64,000 nucleotides of DNA from Apoderus coryli. Taxonomy: Eukaryota; Arthropoda; Insecta; Coleoptera; Attelabidae. The notes below the pieces were generated by a model, which was not told the origin of the DNA, did no database searches, and was given only the letters and a program-made list of their open reading frames with translations. Location: NCBI GenBank assembly GCA_911728435.2, contig OU452212.1:9368563-9432562 (forward strand), read 5' to 3'. This document shows positions 12,885-24,447 of this stretch, in pieces (position 1 is the first letter of the stretch; the number at the start of each line of letters is the position of its first letter). The translations under genes were made by a program, and so were the position numbers.

Positions 12885-14279
12885 GTAGGTACAGCATTCA
12901 TCATGCAGTGTCACTTTGCTGTAATTGTTTATGAATCAATGCATATATATTACCAGTAACGTTAGTACTTTATCCTGTAACTTCACAGTTGTTTTTTTTG
13001 TCAGTGACCTGAAATAGTTCACTTAGTGAGATAACTTTAAACTTGGCCGTGGTGGCTTTTCATATTATTTTCTCTTTGTTTGTGAACACACAAGCGTATC
13101 ACTAGAACCGCTGTACGGTGGATAAGCTTTGATTTATTGTTTTAATATTATTATTATATATTGGGTATTTCTTTTAGTAGAGGAGTATTACTTACCTTTC
13201 AGGAATTTGTTTATATGTTATGTTGTGTATATTGATGTGAGCCTTGTATGATCATACCTAGGTAACAGTACCACGTTGAGTAAATGTTAATTGTTTAAAA
13301 TACGCGCTAACTATATGGATTAATTGCGTCACGATTTTTATACATTTAAATAGTACTGTGCGCATGTTTAAGGCGGCACAGATACAGATAACCATTTCCA
13401 ATAAATCCGCCATCCTCTCTTGGACTCAATATTAGTTTTTTTTTTTTTAATTACCAATTTGGTTTTATAATTTCATAACCTCACTTTTAATCTCACCAAT
13501 CGATTAACTGTCAGTTTAATATTTATCGGCACTTCTTAATTGATGGCCCACATAGTAGGGAGTGCATAAGCTCCGCTAGAGATTACGACGCATGCGCACA
13601 CATATCCAAGTATAAGAATTCAAAAATTTGAATGTGTATTGTTGATATTATGTTTAATTAATTGTAGAGTACAATTGAGTTTGTCGGCTATAAGGTTTAT
13701 AATATATTTACAAATTATTATTATAGATTTATATATTTACAAGGCAATATTATAGGTTATATATTTATTTACAAAGAATTATTATTATAGATTATATATT
13801 TACACAAGCATTATCATAGGTTATATATTTACAAAGATTTATTATAGGGTTTATATTTACTACTAAAAATTATAGGTTATATTTATTTACACATTGTTTA
13901 TAGGTTATATTTACACATTGTTCAATTTAATTACTTTAAAATTTCTATTAATAAATTTCTGATTCGGGATCATTTTGGATACGGTGTTATTTACTTTCCC
14001 TCTTAGTGAGTTCCCGTTTTCTTTATAGTACTATCGATCGATCCTTTTATACAGGGGCATTTTTGAAACGGGTGGCGTCCAGGCAGTTTTGTTCCACTCC
14101 CAATCTCTGATTGAGCTAGGCCATTAAGTAAAAGGATCGATGATAATATAAGGAGATAATGCCATCTCTGATTTAGGAAGGATCAGGAAATAAATTTTCT
14201 TTTAGTTTTGCCACCCGTGAATTTTTGTTTTGCTTGCTGCTGCGCACCGAAATTACAAAAGGTTCGCAGTAGCGTAGCA
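12885..14279 (+). repeat. 5' LTR of copy 2, truncated on the left
   Basis: Identical in extent to the last 1395 bases of the 3' LTR (21454-22848). It starts at GTAGGTACAGC, inside the LTR, immediately after GTTAATCGAT of the foldback junction. About 1533 bases of LTR are therefore missing, probably including promoter sequence. Confidence 0.85.
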
Positions 14280-14285
14280 AGATTT

Positions 14286-14300
14286 TGGCGCCCATCGTGG
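14286..14300 (+). other. Primer-binding site, tRNA-Lys-like
   Basis: TGGCGCCCATCGTGG lies six bases (AGATTT) after the LTR end. It matches the tRNA-Lys(CUU) type site except A-to-T at the tenth base and divergence after position 15. Confidence 0.65.
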
Positions 14301-14922
14301 TATAGGTAGTATTTTTGCCGATTTTCAGAGAACTTTATAGTTTCTGTTTTGTTAGATACACTTGATTTATAGTAAAGCCCTGAATTTTTTTTTATTATTC
14401 TTATTTTTTTTTCTTAAAAGACAATTGGATTGACAAACTCAACTGTTGCTTTTGTGCTGTATTTGGATAAGTGAGGCGATTATTGAAAGCGTACTTACCT
14501 GATTTTTTTTTCTTTCGAATTATTTATAAATGTTATTGATGATATAGAAGCATTTACTTACCGAAGAGTTTTTTATATAAAGTGCCTACATTATTAGTCT
14601 GATTCCGTGTTTGGTGACTCACACTTCCCTGGTAACACGAGTTACATATTTCTTTAGATAGGTCTGTCAGTTTGGGGGTCCTGTGTGGGATTTTCTTGTC
14701 TGGTTGTTCCAGAGCCCGATTGTTTTGCGTGCGAGCTTTAGCTTGGTTGTGGTAGGTATTATTTTTTTTCCCTTGCGTGGGGTGGGGTGTGTGCGCAAGC
14801 ACACAAATTGTTTTATTGAATAAAATAAAATATATTTCGAATTACTTACGTTGTTATTTGATTTATTTTGATTTAAAAATTTACTTTAATCGTTTCTTGC
14901 GGAATTAACTTCCAACACCATT
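14301..14922 (+). other. Untranslated leader of gypsy copy 2
   Basis: About 620 bases between primer-binding site and gag ATG, without a long plus-strand frame. It carries ACTTACC or ACTTACG three times (about 14493, 14556, 14843), which read as splice-donor-like GGTAAGT or CGTAAGT on the minus strand. A minus frame at 14554-14802 has no known domain. Confidence 0.6.
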
Positions 14923-16680
14923 ATGGATATTAATAGACTTTTGAGTGATGAGCTGAATTATGAGCTTTGTATAAGAGGATTACCAGTCGGGAGAACAGTG
15001 GAGGAGAAGCGCACGGCTTTAAGGGAGGCATTTCGTATGGAGAGAGAGGGAGAGACGCTGGCACCGGTTGGAGTGGAGTTGGATGCAGATCAGGAGCTAA
15101 CTGTTTGTTCGGATAAATTGATTAGTTTGAACTTGGAGATAGAGGGATTTAATCAGGAGAACAGGGAGAACGAGTACAGGAGAATACTGAGTCGACTTTT
15201 GCATGTGGAATTGCGGATTAGCAGGATTCATGCGGTAACTGACGTTCAGCTGCGGGAGAAATTTACGTCCTCTGCGCGGGTGATTGCGTTGAAGCAACGG
15301 CTGACAGTCCGGTGGGAGCAGAGAACAGAACGGGAGGCTGAAGTTTCAATTTTGGATGAACCGGTCCCCAATTTGATAACGTTGGAGGATGATAACGGAG
15401 CTTATGGAACTACCCGGGGTAGTGACCGAAGAAATGAAGGCGTGAGGAGTGTTCCTTTGCTGCGGCTTGATAATGTGGAGGCTTCACAGCCCAGACGTAC
15501 GGCGTCTTTGCCATCTGCGTTGCCAGGTTTTGATCAGGAACGGGTTTCTGGTGCACCTCTGAACGTTGGAGTGAGCAATGTCCAATTGCCACCCCTCGAT
15601 AGTCTTCAGGCATACTCATTAAGGTTTGGGGAGCAGATAAATCCAACGAGTACGAGACATATGGATCGGATGCGCCAAGTTTATCTTGAGTGTCCCGGGG
15701 CGCCGCGAGTTGATACAAGAGATTATGGGCAGTCAGTGCGATATCACACCACACCATCAGGGGGGCCAAGGGGTGACCTTGTTTACTCAACTTATAACGA
15801 TGTTGATCGGCGTATACCAGATGTGGATGTTTCACCGGTCCGACAGATGAACCCTACTTACGTCATGGAAGAACGAAGTCGAAACAATATAGATGTGGCT
15901 CGATGGAATTTTAGATTTGATGGTAACAGTAGCGTGAGCGCATTCATGGAACGATTGGAAGAACTCAGAGTGTCAAGAGGAGTTTCTAAACAGCAGTTAC
16001 TGCGTTCTGCTCCAGAATTATTTGAGGGTGAAGCGTTGTGTTGGTTTCGGATGCACAGATTTGAGACTTGGGATCAACTTTTGGAGAAACTGAGGTTGGA
16101 TTTTCAGCCGTATAATTATGAGCATACGCTTCGTCAGGAGATTTTGCGTCGAACACAGGGGGCTCAGGAGAGAGTACTGACATATGTTGCAACGATGGAG
16201 AATATGTTTTCACGCCTTACACAGAAACCACTGGAAAAGGAACGAGTGGATATAATACGAGGAAATTTATTGCCCTACATACAGAAGCAGCTGGCAGTTC
16301 ATCTGTTCATAGAGAGCATTGATCGTCTTTTAACGCTGAGCAGAGCCATAGAAGCTACGGAGCTGCATACCCAGACGTTTTGTCCGCCGCCGACGAATCC
16401 TCGGTATCTGGTTGAACCAGACCTAGCTTACAGAGCGAGCACTAATCAGAATTTTCGAAGACCACGTCAAGAAGTAGCCAGCGTATCGATGAATAACGAT
16501 TCGGGTTCCTTTCACGCCGAGTCTGGAACAAGGAAATGTTGGAATTGTGGTAGAGATGGCCATAGATATAGACAATGTCGCGAGAGAAGAAAGCTGTTTT
16601 GTTTTGGATGTGGAAGGCCAGGTGTAACGGTTGGTGCCTGTCCAGGCTGTTCAAAAAAAGGACCAGCGGACTCGCAGTAG
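14923..16680 (+). CDS. gag: Gag polyprotein of Ty3/gypsy element
   Basis: A 585-residue ORF. Gag packages the element RNA and forms the cytoplasmic capsid particle. A long N-terminal region lacks motifs I can name. Residues about 320-460 (region with RWNFRFDG and FRMHRFETWDQLLEKLR) resemble the retrotransposon capsid domain. The C-terminus has a CCHC zinc knuckle (C539-x2-C542-x4-H547-x4-C552, CWNCGRDGHRYRQC) and a second, histidine-less cysteine cluster (CFGCGRPGVTVGACPGC), as in many insect gypsy Gags. The ATG is the first in the leader with a good context (CCATTATGG). The last 106 bases overlap the pol frame. Confidence 0.93.
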   Translation: MDINRLLSDELNYELCIRGLPVGRTVEEKRTALREAFRMEREGETLAPVGVELDADQELTVCSDKLISLNLEIEGFNQENRENEYRRILSRLLHVELRISRIHAVTDVQLREKFTSSARVIALKQRLTVRWEQRTEREAEVSILDEPVPNLITLEDDNGAYGTTRGSDRRNEGVRSVPLLRLDNVEASQPRRTASLPSALPGFDQERVSGAPLNVGVSNVQLPPLDSLQAYSLRFGEQINPTSTRHMDRMRQVYLECPGAPRVDTRDYGQSVRYHTTPSGGPRGDLVYSTYNDVDRRIPDVDVSPVRQMNPTYVMEERSRNNIDVARWNFRFDGNSSVSAFMERLEELRVSRGVSKQQLLRSAPELFEGEALCWFRMHRFETWDQLLEKLRLDFQPYNYEHTLRQEILRRTQGAQERVLTYVATMENMFSRLTQKPLEKERVDIIRGNLLPYIQKQLAVHLFIESIDRLLTLSRAIEATELHTQTFCPPPTNPRYLVEPDLAYRASTNQNFRRPRQEVASVSMNNDSGSFHAESGTRKCWNCGRDGHRYRQCRERRKLFCFGCGRPGVTVGACPGCSKKGPADSQ

Positions 16681-19600
16681 ATCGTCCTGTGACTCCGCGT
16701 GGAAATTCCGTGGCGATCACTGATAACCTTGATTATGACGGACGACCGATTCTGGAATATATTTTGGCGCATGCGAAGAACGACACCAGACCCTATTTAG
16801 AAGTATCTATCTACAATAGAAAATTTTTGGCTTTGTTGGATAGTGGAGCGTCTCGAACCGTTTTGGGAGGACCCGGTTGGGAAATGCTGAGCGGATTGTG
16901 TCACTTGAATAAGAGCGAACGTCAGGTTTGCACAGTGGCCAATGGAGAAACCTGTCAGGCTCTGGGAGTGTGTTACCTGCCGATTCTCCTGCAGGGTAAA
17001 CTGAGAGTGATTCGTGTTTTGGTGGTGCCATCTTTGAAACATAAGCTAATTTTGGGTATAGATTTCTGGAGACAAATGGACATTATTCCGGATTTATATG
17101 CTGGCGAATGGAAGTTTAGGCAGGATGATACAGATATGGAGATTTGCGCAATAAACTCATATGAATCGTTATCGGAAGCACAGCGTAAAGAGCTGGATGG
17201 CGTTATCGAAGACACTTTTAGGGATATGGGAGACCGATTGGGTTGCACTAACCTAGTCGAGCTAACTATTAAAACAGACTCGCCTCCAATTAAACAGCGG
17301 TATTACCCGATTTCACCTGCCCTGCAAAAACATGTAAATGAGGAACTCGATAAGATGCTGAAGAATGATATTGTGGAACCGTCTACTTCCGCCTGGTCAT
17401 CGCCTATAGTAATGGTGAAAAAGAATGACACAAGCTGGAGATTTTGTGTTAATTACAAGAAGCTAAATGCAGTGAGTGAGCCGGACGCTTACCCGATTCC
17501 GTATGTGAGTGCAATACTGGATAAGCTGAGAGATGGTAAATTTTTGACGACCCTCGATTTGAAGAGTGCTTATCATCAGATACCGGTCAGCAAGGAAAGT
17601 CGACATTTAACGGCCTTCACCGTGCCTAACAGAGGCTTATATCAATTTAAACGTATGCCTTTTGGCCTACATAGTGCTCCTGCGGTATGGCAAAGATTGA
17701 TAGACAGAGTTATAGGTGAGGATCTTAACAAGTACGTCTTTGTGTATTTGGACGACGTTATTATTTGTACCCCAACCTTTCAGCAACATTTGGACACTCT
17801 TCGCAAGGTAACACAGCGAATCAAGAGTGCCGGCCTAACACTGAATAGAGAGAAATGCATATTTTGTAAGAACGAATTAAAGTATTTAGGTTATGTGGTG
17901 AATGCTGCGGGATTGATGGTTGACCCAGAGAAAGTCGAGTCTATTGTCAGATTCCCGGTACCCAAGAAAGTTCAGGAGATTCGACGATTAGTTGGATTAG
18001 CTTCCTGGTATAGACGTTTTATACCAAACTTCTCTACGGTAGTATCGCCTCTAACGGCACTAACACGTAAAAATCAGAAATTTGAATGGAGCGAAAGTTG
18101 TGAAACTGCATTTAATACCATCAAAGAACATTTAATAAGCGCACCAGTGCTAAGTTGTCCGAATTTTGAGTTGCCATTTGTGGTGCAAACGGACGCATCG
18201 GATTACGGTTTGGGAGCGGTGTTGACTCAAGTTCAAGATGAGGAAGAGCGCGTTATCTGTTATTTGAGTAGATCTCTGACTAAAAATGAACGGAAATATA
18301 GTACGACCGAGAAGGAATGTCTTGCGGTCCTTTTTGCCATAGAAAAGTTGAGACCCTATTTGGAAGGAACAAAATTTACTGTCATTACAGATCACTATAG
18401 CTTAAAATGGTTATATAATATAAAGGATCCTGTCGGGCGAATATCTAGATGGACGTTGCGGTTGAGCCAGTATAATTTCGACATTATACATAGGAAAGGC
18501 ACAGAACATGTGGTACCGGATGCGTTATCGCGCGCAGTTCCTGCGGTGGATGCCGTTACCAATGATGAAGATGGAGATCAAGAAGCGGATGTTCAGGATG
18601 CCGGGGACGGAGACCGATGGTATAGTGAGATGTGTCAGAAGGTTTTACGGAAACCCCAAAATTATCCACTTTGGCGAGTACATCAGAACCACCTTTATAA
18701 GCGGAGTAGATTTTCGCACGGAGAATTGTTAGGAGCGCGAACGGAATGGCTTATGGTCGTGCCTCGAAGGAAGAGGACGGAGATAATAAGACAGAGTCAT
18801 GATCCGCCAACTTGTGGACATGCTGGTGTGGCGAAAACGGTGGACCGAATCCTCAGGACGTACTATTGGCCGAAACTTAGATGCGACGTAGCAAGATATA
18901 TTGCAAGATGTGTAACTTGTCTTCGCACGAAACCCGAGCAAAAGAAACCCATAGGATTTATGTTGAGTAGTCAACCAACAGCCTCTAGGCCTTGGCAATT
19001 GATTAGTGTGGATTTAGTTGGACCGCTACCTCGCTCAAGGTCTGGATTTTCATACATTTTATCGGTTTGTGACTGTTTCACGAAATTTGTTTTACTATTT
19101 CCTTTGAGAAAAGCAACTGCTCCTGGAGTTGTAAAATGGTTAGAGGATCATGTGTTCTTGGTTTACGGAGCGCCTGAAAGATTGATAGCGGATAACGGCC
19201 CACAGTTTACTTGTCATTTGTTTAAAAACACCATGAAGCAGTATGACGTCGAGATTAAATATTCGGCAGCTTATAACCCTCGTGCTAACCCTGTAGAACG
19301 AGTACATCGTGTAGTAAAAACTATGCTATCTGCATACGTGTCGGAAAATCATAGAGATTGGGAAAAGTACCTAGCAAAGGTTGCATTCGCAATAAGATCA
19401 GCTAAACATGAGGTCACGGGTTGTACACCGAATCTCTTAAATTTTGGTCGTGAAGTTCGGATCTCTGGAAAAGGAGAAAATGCCTTGGATGGAATTGGCG
19501 ATGATGTCGAACCGGAAGTAAGATCCACTGAGTTGAGAAAAATATATGTTGACATACAGAAACGTCTTAAACATGCTTATGACAGAAGTAAAAAGAATTA

Positions 19601-19853
19601 TAATCTTCGTCATAGAGATGAGAGATTCAATAGAGGACAACAAGTGTGGAAGAAAAATTATGTTCTCTCGGACGCGGCAAAGAAATTTACCGCCAAACTT
19701 GCAAATAAGTTCGTTGGTCCCTACTTGGTACATAAGGTGTTATCACCGTGGACTTATGAACTCGTCGATTCTAGGGGAAATAGTATCGGTTCATGGCATG
19801 CGAAGGATTTGAAGGCTCATCCTCCGGATGACGAACCCGAACAGGATGATTAA
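16575..19853 (+). CDS. pol: Pol polyprotein of Ty3/gypsy element
   Basis: The frame is open from 16575, but the translated part probably begins at 16659 after the -1 slip, giving Gag-Pol. Residue numbers count from 16575. Protease has LLDSGASRT (Asp about 89). Reverse transcriptase has YLDD (Asp 393-394). RNase H has QTDASDYG (Asp about 540). Integrase has His 742, Cys 779/782 in the zinc domain, then Asp 813, Asp 873, Glu 908 as the DDE triad. A GPY/F-like segment near residue 1045 precedes the end. It makes and integrates the cDNA copy. All catalytic residues are present and there are no interruptions, so the ORF looks functional. Confidence 0.95.
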   Translation: MSREKKAVLFWMWKARCNGWCLSRLFKKRTSGLAVDRPVTPRGNSVAITDNLDYDGRPILEYILAHAKNDTRPYLEVSIYNRKFLALLDSGASRTVLGGPGWEMLSGLCHLNKSERQVCTVANGETCQALGVCYLPILLQGKLRVIRVLVVPSLKHKLILGIDFWRQMDIIPDLYAGEWKFRQDDTDMEICAINSYESLSEAQRKELDGVIEDTFRDMGDRLGCTNLVELTIKTDSPPIKQRYYPISPALQKHVNEELDKMLKNDIVEPSTSAWSSPIVMVKKNDTSWRFCVNYKKLNAVSEPDAYPIPYVSAILDKLRDGKFLTTLDLKSAYHQIPVSKESRHLTAFTVPNRGLYQFKRMPFGLHSAPAVWQRLIDRVIGEDLNKYVFVYLDDVIICTPTFQQHLDTLRKVTQRIKSAGLTLNREKCIFCKNELKYLGYVVNAAGLMVDPEKVESIVRFPVPKKVQEIRRLVGLASWYRRFIPNFSTVVSPLTALTRKNQKFEWSESCETAFNTIKEHLISAPVLSCPNFELPFVVQTDASDYGLGAVLTQVQDEEERVICYLSRSLTKNERKYSTTEKECLAVLFAIEKLRPYLEGTKFTVITDHYSLKWLYNIKDPVGRISRWTLRLSQYNFDIIHRKGTEHVVPDALSRAVPAVDAVTNDEDGDQEADVQDAGDGDRWYSEMCQKVLRKPQNYPLWRVHQNHLYKRSRFSHGELLGARTEWLMVVPRRKRTEIIRQSHDPPTCGHAGVAKTVDRILRTYYWPKLRCDVARYIARCVTCLRTKPEQKKPIGFMLSSQPTASRPWQLISVDLVGPLPRSRSGFSYILSVCDCFTKFVLLFPLRKATAPGVVKWLEDHVFLVYGAPERLIADNGPQFTCHLFKNTMKQYDVEIKYSAAYNPRANPVERVHRVVKTMLSAYVSENHRDWEKYLAKVAFAIRSAKHEVTGCTPNLLNFGREVRISGKGENALDGIGDDVEPEVRSTELRKIYVDIQKRLKHAYDRSKKNYNLRHRDERFNRGQQVWKKNYVLSDAAKKFTAKLANKFVGPYLVHKVLSPWTYELVDSRGNSIGSWHAKDLKAHPPDDEPEQDD
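16653..16659 (+). other. -1 ribosomal frameshift slippery site
   Basis: Seven consecutive A residues are read in the gag frame as TCA AAA AAA GGA, i.e. a canonical X-XXY-YYZ heptamer (A AAA AAA). Slipping back one base here gives AGG ACC AGC and enters the pol frame 21 bases before the gag stop. A downstream stem-loop or pseudoknot was not established by eye. Confidence 0.75.
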
Positions 19854-19904
19854 GCGCTTAGAAGATACATAGAGAAAAAAAAGTTTCTAAGAAACTTTTC
19901 TGTT

Positions 19905-19919
19905 GAGGGTAGAGGGGAG
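19905..19919 (+). other. Polypurine tract, copy 2
   Basis: GAGGGTAGAGGGGAG, identical to copy 1, one base before the LTR start TGTTACGGGC. It primes plus-strand DNA synthesis in this element class. Confidence 0.65.
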
Positions 19920-19920
19920 T

Positions 19921-22848
19921 TGTTACGGGCTAAAGGCATCCACAGAATATAACTGTTTAAACTGGCGGAATGAGAGATCTTCAATGCATATGATGAATAT
20001 TTATTTATAAAATCGTAACATACCTTAAAGTAATCATGAACGAATAATTTCGCTACTATTGTACTACTTAATTTTATTTAAAAAGCATCCAGATAAATGC
20101 GATGACACGCAATACCAACCGCTGTCTCACAACAGTACCAAACAAGCTCTGAGCGTTACAGCTTTGGGGATGATCATGGATCCAACAAGTTGGCACCTAA
20201 AAGAAATGGAAAAAAAGAATCGGTTAATAGCACGAACATTTCATTCAGGGTGAAACTTGGTTGTGAAATTAATGGAGCGTACCTTCTTACGGTTGACCAC
20301 TGTTTACATCGTTACATAGTGCCTGTATAATAGCTGGCCTGGACTATGAATTTGCTCATCCAATGCATTCACTGAAATATAAATATATTTTCATTACCTA
20401 TTTCTTTAAAATATCATTAAATATTAAAATTTCTGCTTTGTTTACAATAATAATAATTGTTGTTATTAATTGGGGTTAGTTGCAATAAATAATCTGATAT
20501 GTTGAAAGACAGCTGACAATTGAGGGATGTATTGGAACATTTGGACTATTCCGTTTCTGATTTTGGGGCCTACTGTTGTTGTTTTGGTCTTCGGCTGGTC
20601 GTAGATTCGTGTCCGATTTATTCAATTACTCATTTTGAGATCGTTCGATGAGCGGTGTAATTACCGGTTCGGAGGAATAATTATGGTTCGCAGACACGGG
20701 GATGTTGTGATTGTGTTTATGGGAAAAGGAACACGGAAGACGTTCATTATCACCCAGCCCTAATCTGACGTGGGGGCAGGCTGACGGTGCAAGATTTTGA
20801 CACTTAAGACGGTACTCGTTCATTTTGGTTTCGGAGGGTCCTACCTGAAAGGTGTATGAAGTAATAATCCACCCAATTTTCGTGAAGTATAATATTTTCA
20901 ACAAATAAGGGCAGCAAATTGTAGTTTTGTAACTCAAGAGAGTTGTTTGCCTCAGCGGAGCGCTGGATTGAAAGTTGAATTTATATTAATTACGTGCTTT
21001 ACAAATATACCCTCCTAACCTAAACACCACGAGGCCATCTACCATCTTAGGTGAGTGTCACTTACTATAATCAGGCAAAATAAGTATATTTTCTGTGCAA
21101 CAATTTCAATTACTTACCATTTCGGATGAGGCTATTATAATAGTGTTTTCGATTAGGCCTCAAAAGCCACCCTCAGCATCACCGCGGAGCGGCTGAAGCG
21201 TTTGTCAGACCCTGAGTCAGGGGCACGAGTTGTGCGAAGGATTACCCAGTTGCTACTGTCGGTAGAAGCGAATTTCAGCACGTGTCTGATACAGTGCAGG
21301 CAGTCAAATTCATCGGAGCAGGGTCCTGGCATTGTTAGGTCATCCAAGGTTGGTGTCGTGCAAGACAGACTGGACACGATCTTCGTCCAAGCGGCGTGTG
21401 AGTACCCAACTCGAGTAGAACTTCATCAAACTTAAACCAGGTATTTTAGTGAAGTAGGTACAGCATTCATCATGCAGTGTCACTTTGCTGTAATTGTTTA
21501 TGAATCAATGCATATATATTACCAGTAACGTTAGTACTTTATCCTGTAACTTCACAGTTGTTTTTTTTGTCAGTGACCTGAAATAGTTCACTTAGTGAGA
21601 TAACTTTAAACTTGGCCGTGGTGGCTTTTCATATTATTTTCTCTTTGTTTGTGAACACACAAGCGTATCACTAGAACCGCTGTACGGTGGATAAGCTTTG
21701 ATTTATTGTTTTAATATTATTATTATATATTGGGTATTTCTTTTAGTAGAGGAGTATTACTTACCTTTCAGGAATTTGTTTATATGTTATGTTGTGTATA
21801 TTGATGTGAGCCTTGTATGATCATACCTAGGTAACAGTACCACGTTGAGTAAATGTTAATTGTTTAAAATACGCGCTAACTATATGGATTAATTGCGTCA
21901 CGATTTTTATACATTTAAATAGTACTGTGCGCATGTTTAAGGCGGCACAGATACAGATAACCATTTCCAATAAATCCGCCATCCTCTCTTGGACTCAATA
22001 TTAGTTTTTTTTTTTTTAATTACCAATTTGGTTTTATAATTTCATAACCTCACTTTTAATCTCACCAATCGATTAACTGTCAGTTTAATATTTATCGGCA
22101 CTTCTTAATTGATGGCCCACATAGTAGGGAGTGCATAAGCTCCGCTAGAGATTACGACGCATGCGCACACATATCCAAGTATAAGAATTCAAAAATTTGA
22201 ATGTGTATTGTTGATATTATGTTTAATTAATTGTAGAGTACAATTGAGTTTGTCGGCTATAAGGTTTATAATATATTTACAAATTATTATTATAGATTTA
22301 TATATTTACAAGGCAATATTATAGGTTATATATTTATTTACAAAGAATTATTATTATAGATTATATATTTACACAAGCATTATCATAGGTTATATATTTA
22401 CAAAGATTTATTATAGGGTTTATATTTACTACTAAAAATTATAGGTTATATTTATTTACACATTGTTTATAGGTTATATTTACACATTGTTCAATTTAAT
22501 TACTTTAAAATTTCTATTAATAAATTTCTGATTCGGGATCATTTTGGATACGGTGTTATTTACTTTCCCTCTTAGTGAGTTCCCGTTTTCTTTATAGTAC
22601 TATCGATCGATCCTTTTATACAGGGGCATTTTTGAAACGGGTGGCGTCCAGGCAGTTTTGTTCCACTCCCAATCTCTGATTGAGCTAGGCCATTAAGTAA
22701 AAGGATCGATGATAATATAAGGAGATAATGCCATCTCTGATTTAGGAAGGATCAGGAAATAAATTTTCTTTTAGTTTTGCCACCCGTGAATTTTTGTTTT
22801 GCTTGCTGCTGCGCACCGAAATTACAAAAGGTTCGCAGTAGCGTAGCA
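19921..22848 (+). repeat. 3' LTR of gypsy copy 2 (about 2.93 kb)
   Basis: TG...CA bounded, from just after the polypurine tract to GTAGCA at 22848, where the match to the 5' LTR and leader ends. The length is large for a Ty3/gypsy LTR. The alternative, an LTR of only 1395 bp starting at 21454, would leave a 1.6-kb 3' untranslated region, no polypurine tract at the boundary and no TG terminus. AATAAA-type signals occur near 21968 and 22757. Confidence 0.75.
22262..22495 (+). repeat. AT-rich minisatellite inside the LTR
   Basis: Roughly nine imperfect units of about 20-35 bases containing TATAGGTTATATATTTACAAAG-like cores. The same array is present in every LTR copy (about 4081-4325 and 11985-12210 inverted; 8640-8875 and 13698-13923 forward). 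Confidence 0.75.
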
Positions 22849-24446
22849 GGCAGTCCATAAAGGGGTTAAAAAGGGCCATAAAATAATAAAATAAAATTTC
22901 AAATGCCAATAATCAGACAGTTTTTAATATTTAAAGTAGTAGCTTACCTAACTTGGCTGCGGCAAAAAAATCAGGGTCCAGAGGGGTTCCGAACTGGGGG
23001 CAAAAATATAAAAAAGTATCGAGAGCTATTTTTTGGATATTATTAAATAGTTGAAAACGCTGAAATTTCACTGTCTCATCCAAAATAAAGACTAATTAAA
23101 CATAAATAAATTCATATTTGATTAATTTATAATATGGCAAGGTTGACAAGATTAATCAATTTTTTGTTGATAGATTTTTCTAATCACATGTAATTTTAGA
23201 TTTTAATATTTACTAATATCGCACATTATCTTGATTTCCTTGGATAAAGATGAAAACTTTAGTACATAATCTATATTTACGCGACGAGAGAACTGTTCAT
23301 ACAGATTAACACTATTTTAGTAACCATATTTCTCGGCATATTCATTTATGATTCCAAAACGGTGAAGGCATGAGTGGCCTTAGAGATGGGATTCAATACA
23401 GCCATCATCAAACATCAACCACAAGAAAATATTTCTTTGGGCACAGAGGAAATACCAGACGAATTCATCAACATTTTTATAGCCTTACCTGATGAGAAGA
23501 AAACAGACACAAAACAGAACAGATGCAGATTAAGCAAGATGGAAGCCAATAGCTTAAGTCCTTTCAATAATGACAGATCAGTAATATCAGACCTTGAATA
23601 ATTTAAATAAAGGCCTACCAACGAACTCTAACTGTTGTTTAGATGATGTGTTTGTTAGAATTTGCCAGAAGCTTCAAATAGTTTACTCAGAGCAATTTCG
23701 AAATATTTGGTATTTGTAATGTAGATCAGTTGCTAAAGGTCTTTCAAAGCAAGAGCTTCACCACTATATCATCTGGCTACATATGAAATTCTTCTTCTTC
23801 ATTGAGAGTATTCGAAAGACTAGAGAAACTCTAGCTTCTTTTTCCAAAGGTTCTTCGAGAGTATAAATAATGTCAAACTAGAACGAATAGTACCTAACCT
23901 TCTTTCTAAATCTAAAACTGTCTAAAATTTGACCGAGAAAATTGAATGTATCCTGGTGCAGTCAGGCCTTTTTTGATTTCGTGTGATGCGACATGCTGTA
24001 TATATTATCCAATTGTTTCCCAATATATTACCTTTTTTTGTCTGCCATAATATGGATGGATTTATGGCGATAAGATTGATTGACTTTAGTGGTTTATGAA
24101 ACGTATTTATTGCAATCTGATAAACAGAAAATAATAACTAATTTCCCCGTAAGACATAACGACAGCAGAACTTGATTAAGTAAACACAAGTTAGTATTTT
24201 TCTATCTACAACACATTAGATTTGAAAAACAATATTTTTCTTGGAGGACATTTTTATTAGATATTAATAATCATTCTCCTTATCCCGTCCCTGTCTCTGT
24301 CAGCAATTTACAAATAGTATAGAACAAGACATATTCGACAGTAAAAAAGTATTATTTCGTTTGGATTTACTAGTACCTATCTATTGTGACGACAATATCA
24401 GAAGTGGGATAAAATATATTTATATATATATATATATATATTATAT
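22849..24446. other. Intergenic; unrecognised short ORF
   Basis: Right flank of the gypsy element. A 75-codon plus ORF at 23374-23601 has no recognisable domain and could be a decayed transposon or gene piece. A (TA)n microsatellite occupies about 24418-24444, just before the mariner element. Confidence 0.4.
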
Positions 24447-24447
24447 A

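Larger units (their letters stand above)
12885..22848 (+). mobile_element. Ty3/gypsy LTR retrotransposon, nearly complete (copy 2)
   Basis: Order: 5'-truncated LTR (12885-14279), primer-binding site, leader, gag (14923-16680), overlapping pol reached by -1 frameshift (to 19853), polypurine tract, full 3' LTR (19921-22848). Domain order protease, reverse transcriptase, RNase H, integrase is that of Ty3/gypsy (Metaviridae). No envelope frame follows pol. Both ORFs are intact and the LTR overlap has the same length in both LTRs (1395 bp), implying a recent insertion. The left side runs directly into the foldback block, so the original 5' flank and any target-site duplication are lost. Confidence 0.95.
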
